64,000 bases of DNA from Pseudomonas sp. GM79 (lineage in GTDB: Bacteria > Pseudomonadota > Gammaproteobacteria > Pseudomonadales > Pseudomonadaceae): contig NZ_AKJE01000111.1 in assembly GCF_000282495.1 (NCBI RefSeq), forward strand, positions 62,001 to 126,000, written 5' to 3'. Position 1 is the stretch's first letter, and each line of letters opens with the position of its first letter. This document shows positions 1 through 8,689 of this stretch, piece by piece. The position numbers were made by a program, and so were the translations under genes. The notes beneath the pieces are model-generated. The model was given only the letters and a program-made list of their open reading frames with translations. It ran no database searches and was not told the origin of the DNA.

Positions 1-1833
1 TTCACGAGTACGCACAGCGACAGTCTGCATCTCGACTTCCCGATCTCCGATTACCAAGAGATAGGGAACCTTGAGCAAAGTATGCTCGCGGATTTTAAAG
101 CCGATCTTTTCATTTCTCAAGTCAGACTTGGCACGAAATCCGCTTTCATTGAGGGTTTTTTCAACCTCAGCGGCAAAATCAGCCTGTTTATCAGTGATAT
201 TCATGATCACTGCCTGGGTCGGAGCCAGCCACGCGGGGAATGCACCCTCGTAGTGCTCGATCAGGATTCCGACGAAACGTTCGAAGGAGCCCAGGATCGC
301 CCGGTGCAACATAACCGGGTGCTTGCGACTGTTGTCTTCAGAGACGTATTCGGCTCCCAGACGGACAGGCAGGTTAAAATCGAGCTGAAGGGTACCACAT
401 TGCCAGACGCGACCGAGGCAATCTTTCAGCGAGAACTCGATCTTCGGACCGTAGAACGCACCCTCGCCCGGCTGCAGATCGTACGGCAAGCCAGCGCTAT
501 CAAGGGCTGCAGCCAATGCAGCTTCGGCGCGATCCCACAGCTCGTCGGAACCGACGCGTTTTTCCGGACGAGTGGACAGCTTCATCTCGACGTCTTTGAA
601 GCCGAAGTCGGCATAGACGTCCATGGTCAGCTTGATGAACGCAGCGGATTCGGCCTGCATCTGCTCTTCAGTACAGAAGATGTGAGCATCGTCCTGAGTG
701 AAGGCACGAACGCGCATGATGCCGTGCAGTGCACCCGACGGCTCGTTACGGTGGCAGGCACCGAACTCGGCCAGACGCATCGGCAGCTCGCGGTAGCTTT
801 TCAGGCCCTGATTGAAAACCTGCACGTGGCACGGGCAGTTCATCGGCTTGATGGCGTAGTCGCGGTTTTCCGACTGAGTGGTAAACATGTTGTCGGCGTA
901 GTTGGCCCAGTGCCCGGATTTCTCCCACAGGCTGCGGTCAACGACTTGTGGAGTTTTGATCTCCAGATAGCCGTTGTCGCGCTGAACCTTGCGCATGTAT
1001 TGCTCGAGCACCTGGTACAAAGTCCAGCCGTTCGGGTGCCAGAACACCATGCCCGGCGACTCTTCCTGGGTGTGGAACAGGCCCAGACGCTTGCCGATCT
1101 TGCGGTGATCGCGCTTTTCAGCTTCTTCGATGCGCTGGATGTAAGCCGCCAGCTGCTTCTTGTCCGCCCATGCGGTGCCGTAAACGCGCTGCAATTGCTC
1201 GTTCTTGGCATCGCCACGCCAGTAGGCGCCGGACAGCTTGGTCAGCTTGAAGGATTTCAGGAAGCGGGTATTCGGCACGTGCGGACCGCGGCACATGTCG
1301 ACGTATTCTTCGTGATAGTACAGACCCATGGCCTGCTCGTTCGGCATGTCTTCGACCAGACGCAGTTTGTAGTCTTCACCGCGGGCCTTGAACACTTCGA
1401 TCACTTCGGCGCGCGGAGTGACTTTTTTGATCACGTCGTAATCTTTTTCGATCAGCTGCTGCATACGCTGTTCGATCGCAGCCAGGTCGTCCGGAGTGAA
1501 AGGACGCTCGAAGGCGATGTCGTAATAGAAGCCTTCGTCGATGACCGGACCGATGACCATCTTCGCAGTCGGGTACAGCTGCTTGACCGCATGACCCACC
1601 AGGTGGGCACAAGAGTGGCGAATGATCTCCAGCCCCTCTTCATCCTTTGGCGTAATGATTTGCAGCGAGGAATCGCTATCGATGATGTCGCTGGCGTCGA
1701 CCAGCTTGCCATTGACTTTGCCGGCCACGGTGGCCTTGGCCAGACCGGCACCAATGGATGCGGCGACCTCGGCTACGGAAACCGGGTGATCGAATGAACG
1801 TTGACTGCCGTCGGGAAGAGTAATAGTTGGCAT
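1..1833 (-). CDS. thrS: Threonyl-tRNA synthetase, 3' end cut by window
   Basis: This enzyme charges tRNA-Thr with threonine in the cytoplasm. The reading frame is open from the ATG at 1831-1833 to base 1, giving 611 residues; the family is about 640, so roughly 29 C-terminal residues lie outside the window. The N-terminus (MPTITLPDGS) is a TGS domain over about residues 1-61. The catalytic core has the zinc-ligand segment NCPCHVQ and the motif-2 region GACHRNEPSGALHG. The anticodon-binding domain starts near residue 535 and is interrupted by the edge. A strong Shine-Dalgarno (GGAGAGGAGG) lies 5-15 bases before the ATG. In pseudomonads infC, rpmI and rplT usually follow thrS; they would lie to the left. 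Identity is certain from conserved motifs. Confidence 0.97.
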   Translation of the reverse strand, partial: MPTITLPDGSQRSFDHPVSVAEVAASIGAGLAKATVAGKVNGKLVDASDIIDSDSSLQIITPKDEEGLEIIRHSCAHLVGHAVKQLYPTAKMVIGPVIDEGFYYDIAFERPFTPDDLAAIEQRMQQLIEKDYDVIKKVTPRAEVIEVFKARGEDYKLRLVEDMPNEQAMGLYYHEEYVDMCRGPHVPNTRFLKSFKLTKLSGAYWRGDAKNEQLQRVYGTAWADKKQLAAYIQRIEEAEKRDHRKIGKRLGLFHTQEESPGMVFWHPNGWTLYQVLEQYMRKVQRDNGYLEIKTPQVVDRSLWEKSGHWANYADNMFTTQSENRDYAIKPMNCPCHVQVFNQGLKSYRELPMRLAEFGACHRNEPSGALHGIMRVRAFTQDDAHIFCTEEQMQAESAAFIKLTMDVYADFGFKDVEMKLSTRPEKRVGSDELWDRAEAALAAALDSAGLPYDLQPGEGAFYGPKIEFSLKDCLGRVWQCGTLQLDFNLPVRLGAEYVSEDNSRKHPVMLHRAILGSFERFVGILIEHYEGAFPAWLAPTQAVIMNITDKQADFAAEVEKTLNESGFRAKSDLRNEKIGFKIREHTLLKVPYLLVIGDREVEMQTVAVRTRE

Positions 1834-2207
1834 GGCGCCTCCTCTCCTAGTGGTGACCCCTACCAAAGGTCACGTGGGTTGGGATGAGCCAGTACAAGAT
1901 CCGATCCAGGCCATTCAATGACGAACGCCTGCCTTACAGCGGCAGGAGCCTTGCGGCCAACCGGAAAACCGAACCAGAGTGACTGGGATTCAAATCAGGG
2001 TTATTCGAGCCGCTGCCGCTGCCGGGACTGAAGGTCATCCGGAGCTTGCAAACGCCCGAGCGAGGCATGCTAGCACAGATGAACGGTCGTCGCGGTGGCA
2101 AGGTTTTCTGCCGGGGCAAATCACGCATTTTTATGCCAGAGTGCTGAACTTGAACCCTGCTTTACCCCTCAGATAACAAGACATTGACCCAAAAGGAGCA
2201 TCCCAGC
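1834..2207. other. Intergenic region with divergent thrS and small-ORF upstream sequences
   Basis: No gene is convincing in these 374 bases; short open frames on both strands lack ribosome sites. A 6-bp stem with a 7-base loop (CCTGCC/GGCAGG, 1928-1946) lies about 100 bases upstream of the thrS start and would be in its leader if transcription begins further right. E. coli thrS is controlled translationally by leader structures, but I cannot show that here. The right end holds the AAAAGGAG ribosome site (2191-2198) of the next gene. Confidence 0.4.
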
Positions 2208-2510
2208 ATGCGTCTGAATCGTTTATTCGCCATCGTCGCACCCGTCGTCCTGTTGCTGCCGCTGGCTGCCCATGCCGATTGGCCAAAGGGCGAGCGCGAG
2301 AAATACATGGCTCAGTGCACTCAGGCGGCCACTCCGCAGATCGGCGCTGCGGCAGCCAAGTCACACTGCGCATGTGGTGCCGACGCTATCAAATCGTACC
2401 CGGCCAGCGACATTCAGTCGTTGATGGACAACAAGGCCAGCCCGGAACTGCAACAGAAGGCACTGGGCCAGATCGCCAAATGCAAGGCCAATGCACCGGC
2501 GAAAAAGTGA
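2208..2510 (+). CDS. Small exported protein with four cysteines, function unknown
   Basis: A 100-residue protein. The ATG at 2208 is chosen over an upstream TTG at 2184 because AAAAGGAG sits nine bases before it. Residues 1-23 form a Sec signal peptide (hydrophobic IVAPVVLLLPLAA, cleavage after AHA). The mature part has four cysteines in the pattern C-x(18-22)-CxC-x(40)-C, suggesting two disulfides in the periplasm, and a Lys-rich tail. Residues from about 35 on resemble short helical repeats. I do not recognise a named family. It is transcribed alone, divergent from thrS, and ends before a weak GC hairpin (CGGCCC/GGGCCG, 2530-2555). Confidence 0.75.
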   Translation: MRLNRLFAIVAPVVLLLPLAAHADWPKGEREKYMAQCTQAATPQIGAAAAKSHCACGADAIKSYPASDIQSLMDNKASPELQQKALGQIAKCKANAPAKK

Positions 2511-2617
2511 GAAAAAAGCCCTTGTGACTCGGCCCATCGCTGATAAAAAGGGCCGGATTTAAGCTTTTTCGTACGATTTATGCAGGTTTTACAGCTTTTT
2601 TTATTGTCTTTACTTTC

Positions 2618-2650
2618 GGCTGAAAGCCTTTTAAACCGGGGCTTTCAGCC
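2618..2650. repeat. Perfect 11-bp inverted repeat upstream of the CspA-type gene
   Basis: GGCTGAAAGCC (2618-2628) is repeated as its exact reverse complement GGCTTTCAGCC (2640-2650) around an 11-base AT-rich spacer. It lies 150 bases before the cold-shock gene and about 110 after the preceding stop. No U-run follows on either strand, so it is not a standard terminator. It could be an operator or an RNA structure. Confidence 0.7.
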
Positions 2651-2800
2651 ACACGAAGCAACAAAGCAAACGCTACTGAAGGGCAAACAGCACACCCGGG
2701 GGGCTCCCAAAGCGAACATTTCGACTATGATACTCCGGTGTGCCCAGTTGGCCTGAGCAGCACAGTACTACTGAAAATATATGTTTCTTGGAGATACACC

Positions 2801-3013
2801 ATGTCTAATCGCCAAACCGGCACCGTTAAATGGTTCAACGATGAAAAAGGCTTCGGCTTCATCACTCCTCAAGGTGGCGGTGACGACCTGTTCGTACACT
2901 TCAAAGCTATCGAAAGCGACGGTTTCAAAAGCCTGAAAGAAGGCCAGACCGTTTCCTTCGTGGCTGAGAAAGGCCAAAAGGGTATGCAAGCTGCACAAGT
3001 CCGCCCAGAGTAA
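2801..3013 (+). CDS. CspA-family cold-shock protein
   Basis: A 70-residue single cold-shock domain that binds single-stranded RNA and DNA. The RNP-1 (KGFGFITP) and RNP-2 (DLFVHF) motifs are intact, and the length is standard for the family. The start is the ATG at 2801, preceded by CTTGGAGA. An in-frame extension upstream has no ribosome site. Family members act as RNA chaperones during cold or general stress; which Pseudomonas paralogue this is cannot be told from sequence alone. The long upstream AT-rich region with two inverted repeats suggests a structured leader, as is common for csp genes. A rho-independent terminator follows directly. Confidence 0.96.
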   Translation: MSNRQTGTVKWFNDEKGFGFITPQGGGDDLFVHFKAIESDGFKSLKEGQTVSFVAEKGQKGMQAAQVRPE

Positions 3014-3034
3014 TTTTCTGGCGCACTAAAAAAA

Positions 3035-3060
3035 CCCCGTCCATGTGACGGGGTTTTTTA
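3035..3060 (+). terminator. Rho-independent terminator of the cold-shock gene
   Basis: Stem CCCCGTC/GACGGGG with loop CATGT (3035-3053), followed by seven T residues. Confidence 0.93.
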
Positions 3061-3085
3061 TGGCCGAAACAAAAGCCTGAAGCAA

Positions 3086-3403
3086 TCAGCCGCAATTGAC
3101 GCGGGTGACCACCAGGTTGTTGTCGGTGTTCAGGTTCAGGCGATCGGAGCGGTATTCCAGGGTCACCATGTCATCAGGCTTGAGGAACCGGGCATTCTGC
3201 GCGCCTGAGCGGGTACGTGCCTGCTCCAGCAATTGGGGCGAAGCCTTTTTGCCAATGGTGAATTCGGCAGCTTTGGCTTCACAACGGCTGTGGCCGGTAT
3301 CGGTCGCCACGGGGTCCTTTGCCGACTCGGTGGACGTACTGCTGCAACCGGCCAGCAGAGTGGCGGCCAACAAAGTACCCAATGACGCGAGCTTCCAAGG
3401 CAT
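3086..3403 (-). CDS. Lipoprotein of the I78 peptidase-inhibitor type
   Basis: A 105-residue lipoprotein. The start is the ATG at 3403, with AGGAGG five bases upstream; the more upstream TTG would put this site inside the gene. The lipobox LLAGC ends at residue 20, so the mature protein is anchored by Cys20. The C-terminal half (arginine-rich helix, then TLEYRSDRLNLNTDNNLVVTRVNCG split over the end) matches the Inhibitor_I78 pattern of a central RxN-D strand and a terminal VxCG. Family members are thought to inhibit serine proteases in the periplasm. It is convergent with the cold-shock gene. Function is inferred from the pattern only. Confidence 0.8.
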   Translation of the reverse strand: MPWKLASLGTLLAATLLAGCSSTSTESAKDPVATDTGHSRCEAKAAEFTIGKKASPQLLEQARTRSGAQNARFLKPDDMVTLEYRSDRLNLNTDNNLVVTRVNCG

Positions 3404-3568
3404 GAAGCCTCCTTTTTTCAATAGTTAAGCTGAGATCGTGCGACCGCCATTTTGGCGTTTGGTTTCAGAGCGGGCGCTATCGCCCTGCCCTCGATCCGGG
3501 CAGCGGCGAGTGTGCCTGAGCATCGGCATGCCGTTCATCACTCAATCGTGACTGAATATGAATGGCGC

Positions 3569-3874
3569 TCAATAAACGTCGATGTAGTCGAAAGGCGGCT
3601 TCGGCCAGTTCTCCTTGAGCGCATTGAAAATCTGCATCACCCAGACCTCGTCGCTGGCCGCGACCAGTCCGACATAACCGGAACCCTTGGCCCAGGTTTC
3701 CAGGCGAAACAGCAACCCGTCGATGTCCGTACCGCCCACAATACCCGACGAAATGTAGGCGATGCCGCCCTTGGTGACCCGCAACTGAGTGTGTTCATCG
3801 TCGCTGGCAGAGGCCAGCAACTGACGCACCGCTTCGAGGGTCAAGCCGTCGGGAGTGTTCAAATCGATCTGCAC
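3569..3874 (-). CDS. Conserved-looking small protein of unknown function
   Basis: A 101-residue soluble acidic protein with no signal peptide. It starts at GTG (3872-3874) with AAGGA seven bases upstream. The sequence alternates short strands and helices and has aromatic residues near the C-terminus (PPFDYIDVY). I do not recognise a family. Codon use is like that of neighbours. It is divergent from the 68-residue gene to its right, and about 165 bases separate its stop from the start of the lipoprotein gene downstream on the same strand. Confidence 0.7.
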   Translation of the reverse strand: MQIDLNTPDGLTLEAVRQLLASASDDEHTQLRVTKGGIAYISSGIVGGTDIDGLLFRLETWAKGSGYVGLVAASDEVWVMQIFNALKENWPKPPFDYIDVY

Positions 3875-4005
3875 AGCACGGTCCTTGAAAATTCGTCAAA
3901 GACCAAGTGTCGCATAGCCCTCCCCTCATGCCTAAGTCGGAGTGCCAAACGTCGCGCAAAATGGTTAACTCGACATTCAGACATCCCGATTTCACGAGCG
4001 CCATC

Positions 4006-4212
4006 ATGACCACCGTAAGCATCGACGCCAACATCACAATCAAGTGGCCACAGGGCCACAGCTCTTACAGCCCGGGCAGCCCGGAAGAGTTGGCAATCAT
4101 TGGTATCGATTTGCTGGTCAAGGAACTGGGGACACAAGCCGCCCAGACATTCATCGCCCAGATACTCGAGAAATACCCCGCCGATTATATGGGCCTGACA
4201 GATAGCGAGTGA
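4006..4212 (+). CDS. Small protein of unknown function
   Basis: A 68-residue protein starting MTTVSIDANITIKW. The frame is open further upstream, but the first ATG with plausible protein sequence is at 4006. No strong ribosome site is visible, so the start is uncertain. It has a central helix (EELAIIGIDLLVKELG) and no membrane segment or signal peptide. It converges with the nucleoside hydrolase and ends 39 bases before that gene's stop. I cannot name a family. Confidence 0.55.
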   Translation: MTTVSIDANITIKWPQGHSSYSPGSPEELAIIGIDLLVKELGTQAAQTFIAQILEKYPADYMGLTDSE

Positions 4213-4220
4213 ATGTAAAA

Positions 4221-4244
4221 ACCCGCAGGCTGGCACCTGCGGGT
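4221..4244 (-). terminator. Terminator at the end of the ribose/nucleoside operon
   Basis: Stem ACCCGCAGG/CCTGCGGGT with a 6-base loop, eight bases past the hydrolase stop. Read on the minus strand it is followed by TTTTT. Confidence 0.88.
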
Positions 4245-4251
4245 GCAGGGC

Positions 4252-5280
4252 TTACTTCAGTCGCGCCAGACGCTGGGTCAACAGGTCGAAGAAGCCCTGA
4301 GCGTCGCCGCTTTCAACCCAGAAGGCATTTTTCGGCGCCTTCAGCCCGTCATACCAGTCGACAATGGTCTGGCCGAAGGTCGGCCCTTCGCGACTATCAA
4401 CCACGACGTTGACCGAACGCCCGGTGAACAGCTCCGGCTTGAGCAGGTAAGCGATGACTGTAGCGTCATGCACCGGGCCACCCGGAATGCCGTAGTGCTC
4501 CATGTCGCCTTTGACGTACTCGTTGAGAATATCGCCCACCAGTTTGCTGGCATTGTTGTTCAGAGCGGCGATTTGCTTCAGGCGCGCTTCACTGGTCAGG
4601 ATCTTGTGGGTCACGTCCAGCGGCAGGTAGGTCAGCTTGACGCCACTTTTGAGCACCACTTCCGCAGCCTGAGGGTCGGCGAACAGGTTGAATTCGGCCA
4701 CCGGGGTAATGTTGCCGCCATTGAAATGCGCACCGCCCATGATCACCACTTCCTTGATGCCCTGAACGATTTCAGGCTCCTGGATCAGCGCCAGCGCCAG
4801 GTTGGTCTGTGGACCGAGCATGGCGATGGTGATGCTGTGGGGTTTGGCGGTCTTCAGGGTATCGATCAGATAATTGACCGCATTGCCTTCGGCCAGGCCT
4901 TTCTTCGGTTCGTGCACCGTGACACCCGACAGGCCTTCCTTGCCGTGGATGTTCTCGGCATAAATCGGCGTGCGCATCATTGGTTTCGGCGCGCCCGCGT
5001 AAACAGGCACCTCCTCGCGCCCTGCCCACTCGCGGGCGAGACGCGCATTACGCGACGTCTTGTCCAGACGCACGTTGCCCGCAACGGTGGTCAGCGCACG
5101 AATATTCAACTCGTCCGGCGATGCCAGGGCAAACAGCAAGGCGACCACATCATCGGCACCCGGATCGGTGTCGATGATCAGGTCGATCTTTTCCGCCGCT
5201 TGGGCGCTTGTTGCGGTAATCAGGGACAAAAGCAGCAGACTCCGAAGCAGATGGTGCAGTTTCTGAGCATAGCGTTGCAT
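4252..5280 (-). CDS. Exported nucleoside hydrolase (IunH family)
   Basis: This enzyme splits ribonucleosides into free base and ribose. At 342 residues it is longer than the roughly 310 of E. coli RihA/B/C because it carries a Sec signal peptide (hydrophobic LLLLSLITA, likely cleavage after SAQA). After it comes the calcium-binding signature DTDPGADD, and near residue 260 the catalytic HDATVIAYLL. The start ATG at 5280 has AAGGAG ahead of it. It is the last gene of the rbs operon, 33 bases after rbsD. Export would place ribose release in the periplasm, next to RbsB. Substrate range (purine, pyrimidine or both) cannot be read from sequence. Confidence 0.92.
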   Translation of the reverse strand: MQRYAQKLHHLLRSLLLLSLITATSAQAAEKIDLIIDTDPGADDVVALLFALASPDELNIRALTTVAGNVRLDKTSRNARLAREWAGREEVPVYAGAPKPMMRTPIYAENIHGKEGLSGVTVHEPKKGLAEGNAVNYLIDTLKTAKPHSITIAMLGPQTNLALALIQEPEIVQGIKEVVIMGGAHFNGGNITPVAEFNLFADPQAAEVVLKSGVKLTYLPLDVTHKILTSEARLKQIAALNNNASKLVGDILNEYVKGDMEHYGIPGGPVHDATVIAYLLKPELFTGRSVNVVVDSREGPTFGQTIVDWYDGLKAPKNAFWVESGDAQGFFDLLTQRLARLK

Positions 5281-5313
5281 AGGGCACTCCTTGTGCGTGG
5301 GAAGAACTGAAAG

Positions 5314-5718
5314 TTAGAACGTTACTCCAGCCACCAAAACGATGTTGCAGTACGGCTGACATTCGCCTGTACGAATAATCGCCCGTGCTTGTCGGCTGAG
5401 CACTTTGAATTGGTCATGACTGAGCAGCTCGCGCCGACCCAGCGCACCGTCGGCATTCAGCTCATCCAGCGTGCCCAAGGCCGACGGTTTCTTGTCCAGA
5501 ATCTCATGGGCCAGCACATGGCTTTCGACCTGCATTTCGCTGAGCACAACCTTCAAGGTACTGACGAAATCCGGAATCCCGTGAGTCAAGGCCAGGTCGA
5601 TCAATTCGACGCCGGGCGGAACAGGTAGGCCGGCATCGCCGATCACCACCGTGTCGCCATGGCCCAGGGAGGCGATCAGCCGCGACAGCGCGACGTTGAG
5701 CAAAGGAGTCTTTTTCAT
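5314..5718 (-). CDS. rbsD: D-ribose pyranase
   Basis: RbsD converts beta-pyranose ribose to the furanose form used by ribokinase. The 134-residue length is usual. The N-terminal GHGDTVVIGDAGLPVP holds the catalytic His20 and sugar-binding Asp, and the tail GECQPYCNIVLVAGV is the conserved C-terminal sugar-contact strand. It overlaps rbsK by four bases (ATGA), so the two are translationally coupled. Confidence 0.96.
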   Translation of the reverse strand: MKKTPLLNVALSRLIASLGHGDTVVIGDAGLPVPPGVELIDLALTHGIPDFVSTLKVVLSEMQVESHVLAHEILDKKPSALGTLDELNADGALGRRELLSHDQFKVLSRQARAIIRTGECQPYCNIVLVAGVTF

Positions 5719-6632
5719 GGTGCTTTAAAGGCCTGTACGTCGGACAAGGTGGGAATCGAAGGTTGCGCGCCAGCCCGGGTGACCGACAGCGCTGCGGCGA
5801 CCTGGCCGAAACGGATCGCATCGGCCTCGCCCTTGCCGGCCGCCAACGCCGCGGCGAAACCACCGACGAACGTGTCGCCGGCTGCGGTGGTATCGACCGC
5901 CTTCACTTTCGCTGCCGGGAAATGCTCGAAGCGTTGGCCATCGGCGAACAGTGATCCTTGAGAACCCAGGGTGATGATCACTTTGCCGGCGCCCATGGCG
6001 ATCAAGCGGGTGGCGGCGGTTTCGGCGGTGCTCAGGGAGTCCACCGGCAAACCGCTCAGGGCCGAGGCTTCGCTTTCGTTGGGGATCAGGTAATCGATGG
6101 CCGCATACCAATCCGCCGGCAGCGGGCGACTGGCCGGCGCCGGATTGAGAATCACGGTTTTACCCAGCTCACGACCGCGCTTCAGAGCATGACCGACCGT
6201 GGCATCCGGTACTTCCAGCTGACAGATGATGACATCCGCTGCTTGTAACACCGCGTCGAAACGGTCGATCACTTCGGGCGTGAGCGCACCGTTGGCACCG
6301 GCAACAATCACGATCGCGTTCTGACTGTTGTCATCGACCACGATCAACGCTACGCCACTGGAATCTTCGACCGTGCTGACCGCCTGGCAATCGATCTGCT
6401 CAGCCAACAACGCCCCGCGCAGTGCTTCGCCATAGGCGTCGTTGCCGACACAACCGACCATCGACACTTGCGCCCCCAGCCGCGCCGCAGCCACGGCCTG
6501 GTTCGCGCCCTTGCCGCCGGAAACCGTGGCAAACGATTTGCCGATCAGCGTTTCACCACCACGGGGCAGCCGTGGTGCCCGGGTTACCAGGTCCATGTTC
6601 AGGCTGCCTATTACCACTACTTTTGCTGGCAT
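5715..6632 (-). CDS. rbsK: Ribokinase
   Basis: RbsK phosphorylates ribose to ribose-5-phosphate with ATP. This 305-residue PfkB-family protein has the N-terminal substrate motif SGGKGANQAVAAARLG and the C-terminal anion-hole and catalytic-base motif DTTAAGDTFVGGF. It lies between rbsR and rbsD in the operon, with 56 bases to rbsR upstream and a 4-base overlap with rbsD downstream. It would consume both imported ribose and ribose freed by the hydrolase at the operon end. Confidence 0.97.
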   Translation of the reverse strand: MPAKVVVIGSLNMDLVTRAPRLPRGGETLIGKSFATVSGGKGANQAVAAARLGAQVSMVGCVGNDAYGEALRGALLAEQIDCQAVSTVEDSSGVALIVVDDNSQNAIVIVAGANGALTPEVIDRFDAVLQAADVIICQLEVPDATVGHALKRGRELGKTVILNPAPASRPLPADWYAAIDYLIPNESEASALSGLPVDSLSTAETAATRLIAMGAGKVIITLGSQGSLFADGQRFEHFPAAKVKAVDTTAAGDTFVGGFAAALAAGKGEADAIRFGQVAAALSVTRAGAQPSIPTLSDVQAFKAP

Positions 6633-6688
6633 ACATCACTCGTCAATTCTGTTTCTGCGGTACTTTCGGTTTCAGCGGTACTTTTTGT

Positions 6689-7708
6689 TTAGCGGAATTG
6701 GGCGAACACACTGGCCAGCGGCGCAGTCGATTCGCGCAGGACAATATTGGGCGTCACGATGCGCTGATCGGTTGCCAGATCCGGCGTGGCAATCCTGCGC
6801 AACAGCACTTCGGCCGCCATCTCGCCAAGCTGCAGGATCGATTGACCAACGGTGGTCAGCGCCGGATAGACGTAACGGCTCATCTGGATGTCGTCGAAGC
6901 CGATCACCGACAACTCGGTGGGCACACGAATATTGCGCTCGGCAGCGGCGCGCAACACACCGATGCCAATCATGTCGTTACCGGCGAAGATCGCGCTGGG
7001 CGGGTTGTTTTCCAGCAGTATCGCGGCGGCGTTGTAACCACCAGTGCTGGTGAAGTCGCTCTCCAGCATGCGCTCGCGCGGCACTTCGACGCCTGCCTCT
7101 TTCAAGGCGCGGCAATAACCGGCCAGACGCATCTGCGCCACGCTGGTACTCGCCGGCCCGCCAATCGTGGCGATGTCCCGATGCCCCAGATCCAGCAGGT
7201 GCCGGGTCGCCAGGTAGGCACCGTATTCATGATCGATGCGCACCAGATCGGCATCGAGACCTTCGAGCCCACGGTCGACGATTACCATCGGCGTACGCAC
7301 ACCCGCCAGACCTTCGGCCAGACCGCTATCCCCCCCGGCTGAGGCAACGATCAGGCCGTCAATGCGTTTTTCCAGCAACACGCGAAGGTAGCTGCGTTGC
7401 TTGTCCGGGTTGTCGTCGGAGTTGCAGAGGATGACGCAATAGCCGTTGCGCTCGCAGTAATCCTCGATGCCTCGGGCCAACTCGGCGAAGTACGGGTTGA
7501 GGCTGTTGGGCACCAGCAGGCCGATGGTCGCGGTGGTTTTCGCTTTCAACGACCGGGCCACGGCACTGGGCACGTAGTCGAGGCTTTTGATCGCCGCCTC
7601 GACCTTGACCCGTACTTCCTCACTGACCGGCCGCGTCTTGTTCACCACATGGGAAACCGTGGTGTAGGAAATGCCCGCGAGTGCCGCTACATCCTTGATT
7701 GTTGCCAT
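6689..7708 (-). CDS. rbsR: LacI-family ribose repressor
   Basis: A 339-residue LacI/GalR regulator. The N-terminus MATIKDVAALAGISYTTVSH is the helix-turn-helix, followed by the hinge helix (PSAVARSLKAK) and a periplasmic-binding-like effector domain. It sits inside the operon it most likely represses, three bases after rbsC. The predicted operator is the CGCAAACGTTTGCG palindrome at the rbsB promoter, which fits the central-CG LacI-type pattern. By analogy with E. coli RbsR the inducer is ribose. Confidence 0.95.
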   Translation of the reverse strand: MATIKDVAALAGISYTTVSHVVNKTRPVSEEVRVKVEAAIKSLDYVPSAVARSLKAKTTATIGLLVPNSLNPYFAELARGIEDYCERNGYCVILCNSDDNPDKQRSYLRVLLEKRIDGLIVASAGGDSGLAEGLAGVRTPMVIVDRGLEGLDADLVRIDHEYGAYLATRHLLDLGHRDIATIGGPASTSVAQMRLAGYCRALKEAGVEVPRERMLESDFTSTGGYNAAAILLENNPPSAIFAGNDMIGIGVLRAAAERNIRVPTELSVIGFDDIQMSRYVYPALTTVGQSILQLGEMAAEVLLRRIATPDLATDQRIVTPNIVLRESTAPLASVFAQFR

Positions 7709-7711
7709 GAC

Positions 7712-8689
7712 TCAGGTCCGCCGGCTTGCGCGCTGACTGCGATAAGTATCAAGCACCACCGCCACCATGATCACCGCACCGGTGATGATGCGTTTGGTGG
7801 GTTCGGTCGCGCCGATCTGCGCCAGACCGGCCGCCAGTACCGAGATGATAAGGACGCCAAAGAATGTACTGATGACCGAACCGCGCCCGCCCATCAGGCT
7901 GGTGCCGCCGATCACGACCGCGGCGATCACCTGCAGCTCCAGACCGGAGCCGGCATTCGGGTCCGCCGCTTCCAGGCGCGAAATCTGAAACAACGCAGCG
8001 ATACCGGCCAACAGCCCCATCAGACTGAAGACCAGGATCTTGTAGGGCTTCGGATTGATCCCCGCCAGACGCACTGCTTCTTCGTTGGTGCCGATGCCGA
8101 TCAGGTAACGACCGAACACGGTACGCGTCAGCACGGCCTGGGCGATGAAGATAATCAGCAAGGCAATAATGAACGACGGCGAGATGCCGAAGGCGATCGG
8201 GTTGGACAGCCAGGCGAAGGCATCACCGATGTAGGCGGTGCGCGAACCGGTCATTTGATACGCCAGGCCCCGCGCCATTTCCAGCACGCCGAGGGACACG
8301 ATGAACGACGGAATCCGCCAGGCCACGGTGATCGAGCCGGTGATGGTCCCGGCCAATGCCGCCACCGCCATGCCGAGCAAGGCCGCAGGCAAGACGCTCC
8401 AGCCCCAACCGAGAATCGCCACGCTGACCGCCGAGGCCGCGAGCGCCAGTACCGACCCCACCGACAAGTCGATACCGCCGATGATCAATACGAAGGTCAT
8501 GCCGACCGCCAACACCATCAAATCGGGAATCTGGTTGGCCAGGGTGCTGAAGGTGTCGTAGGACAGGAAATGGCTGCTCAGGCCCGAGAACAGCGCGACC
8601 ATCGCCAGCAAGGCACCGGCCAGACCCAGATAAGTGCCGAGGCCGTAAAAATTGCCACTACGTTTGCCGGCCAAAGATGCAGTATTCAT
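7712..8689 (-). CDS. rbsC: Ribose ABC transporter permease
   Basis: A 325-residue inner-membrane permease of the BPD_transp_2 (sugar) family with about nine or ten hydrophobic segments. The conserved cytoplasmic stretch LTRTVFGRYLIGIGTNEEA and the GGTSLMGGRGS loop are present. It overlaps rbsA by four bases (8686-8689). Together with RbsA and RbsB it forms the ribose importer. Confidence 0.96.
   Translation of the reverse strand: MNTASLAGKRSGNFYGLGTYLGLAGALLAMVALFSGLSSHFLSYDTFSTLANQIPDLMVLAVGMTFVLIIGGIDLSVGSVLALAASAVSVAILGWGWSVLPAALLGMAVAALAGTITGSITVAWRIPSFIVSLGVLEMARGLAYQMTGSRTAYIGDAFAWLSNPIAFGISPSFIIALLIIFIAQAVLTRTVFGRYLIGIGTNEEAVRLAGINPKPYKILVFSLMGLLAGIAALFQISRLEAADPNAGSGLELQVIAAVVIGGTSLMGGRGSVISTFFGVLIISVLAAGLAQIGATEPTKRIITGAVIMVAVVLDTYRSQRASRRT

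Noticed and set aside
82..1797. A 571-codon open frame on the plus strand across thrS
   Set aside because: It is antisense to a highly conserved enzyme, has no ribosome site, and its translation lacks any motif; such frames are common in GC-rich DNA.
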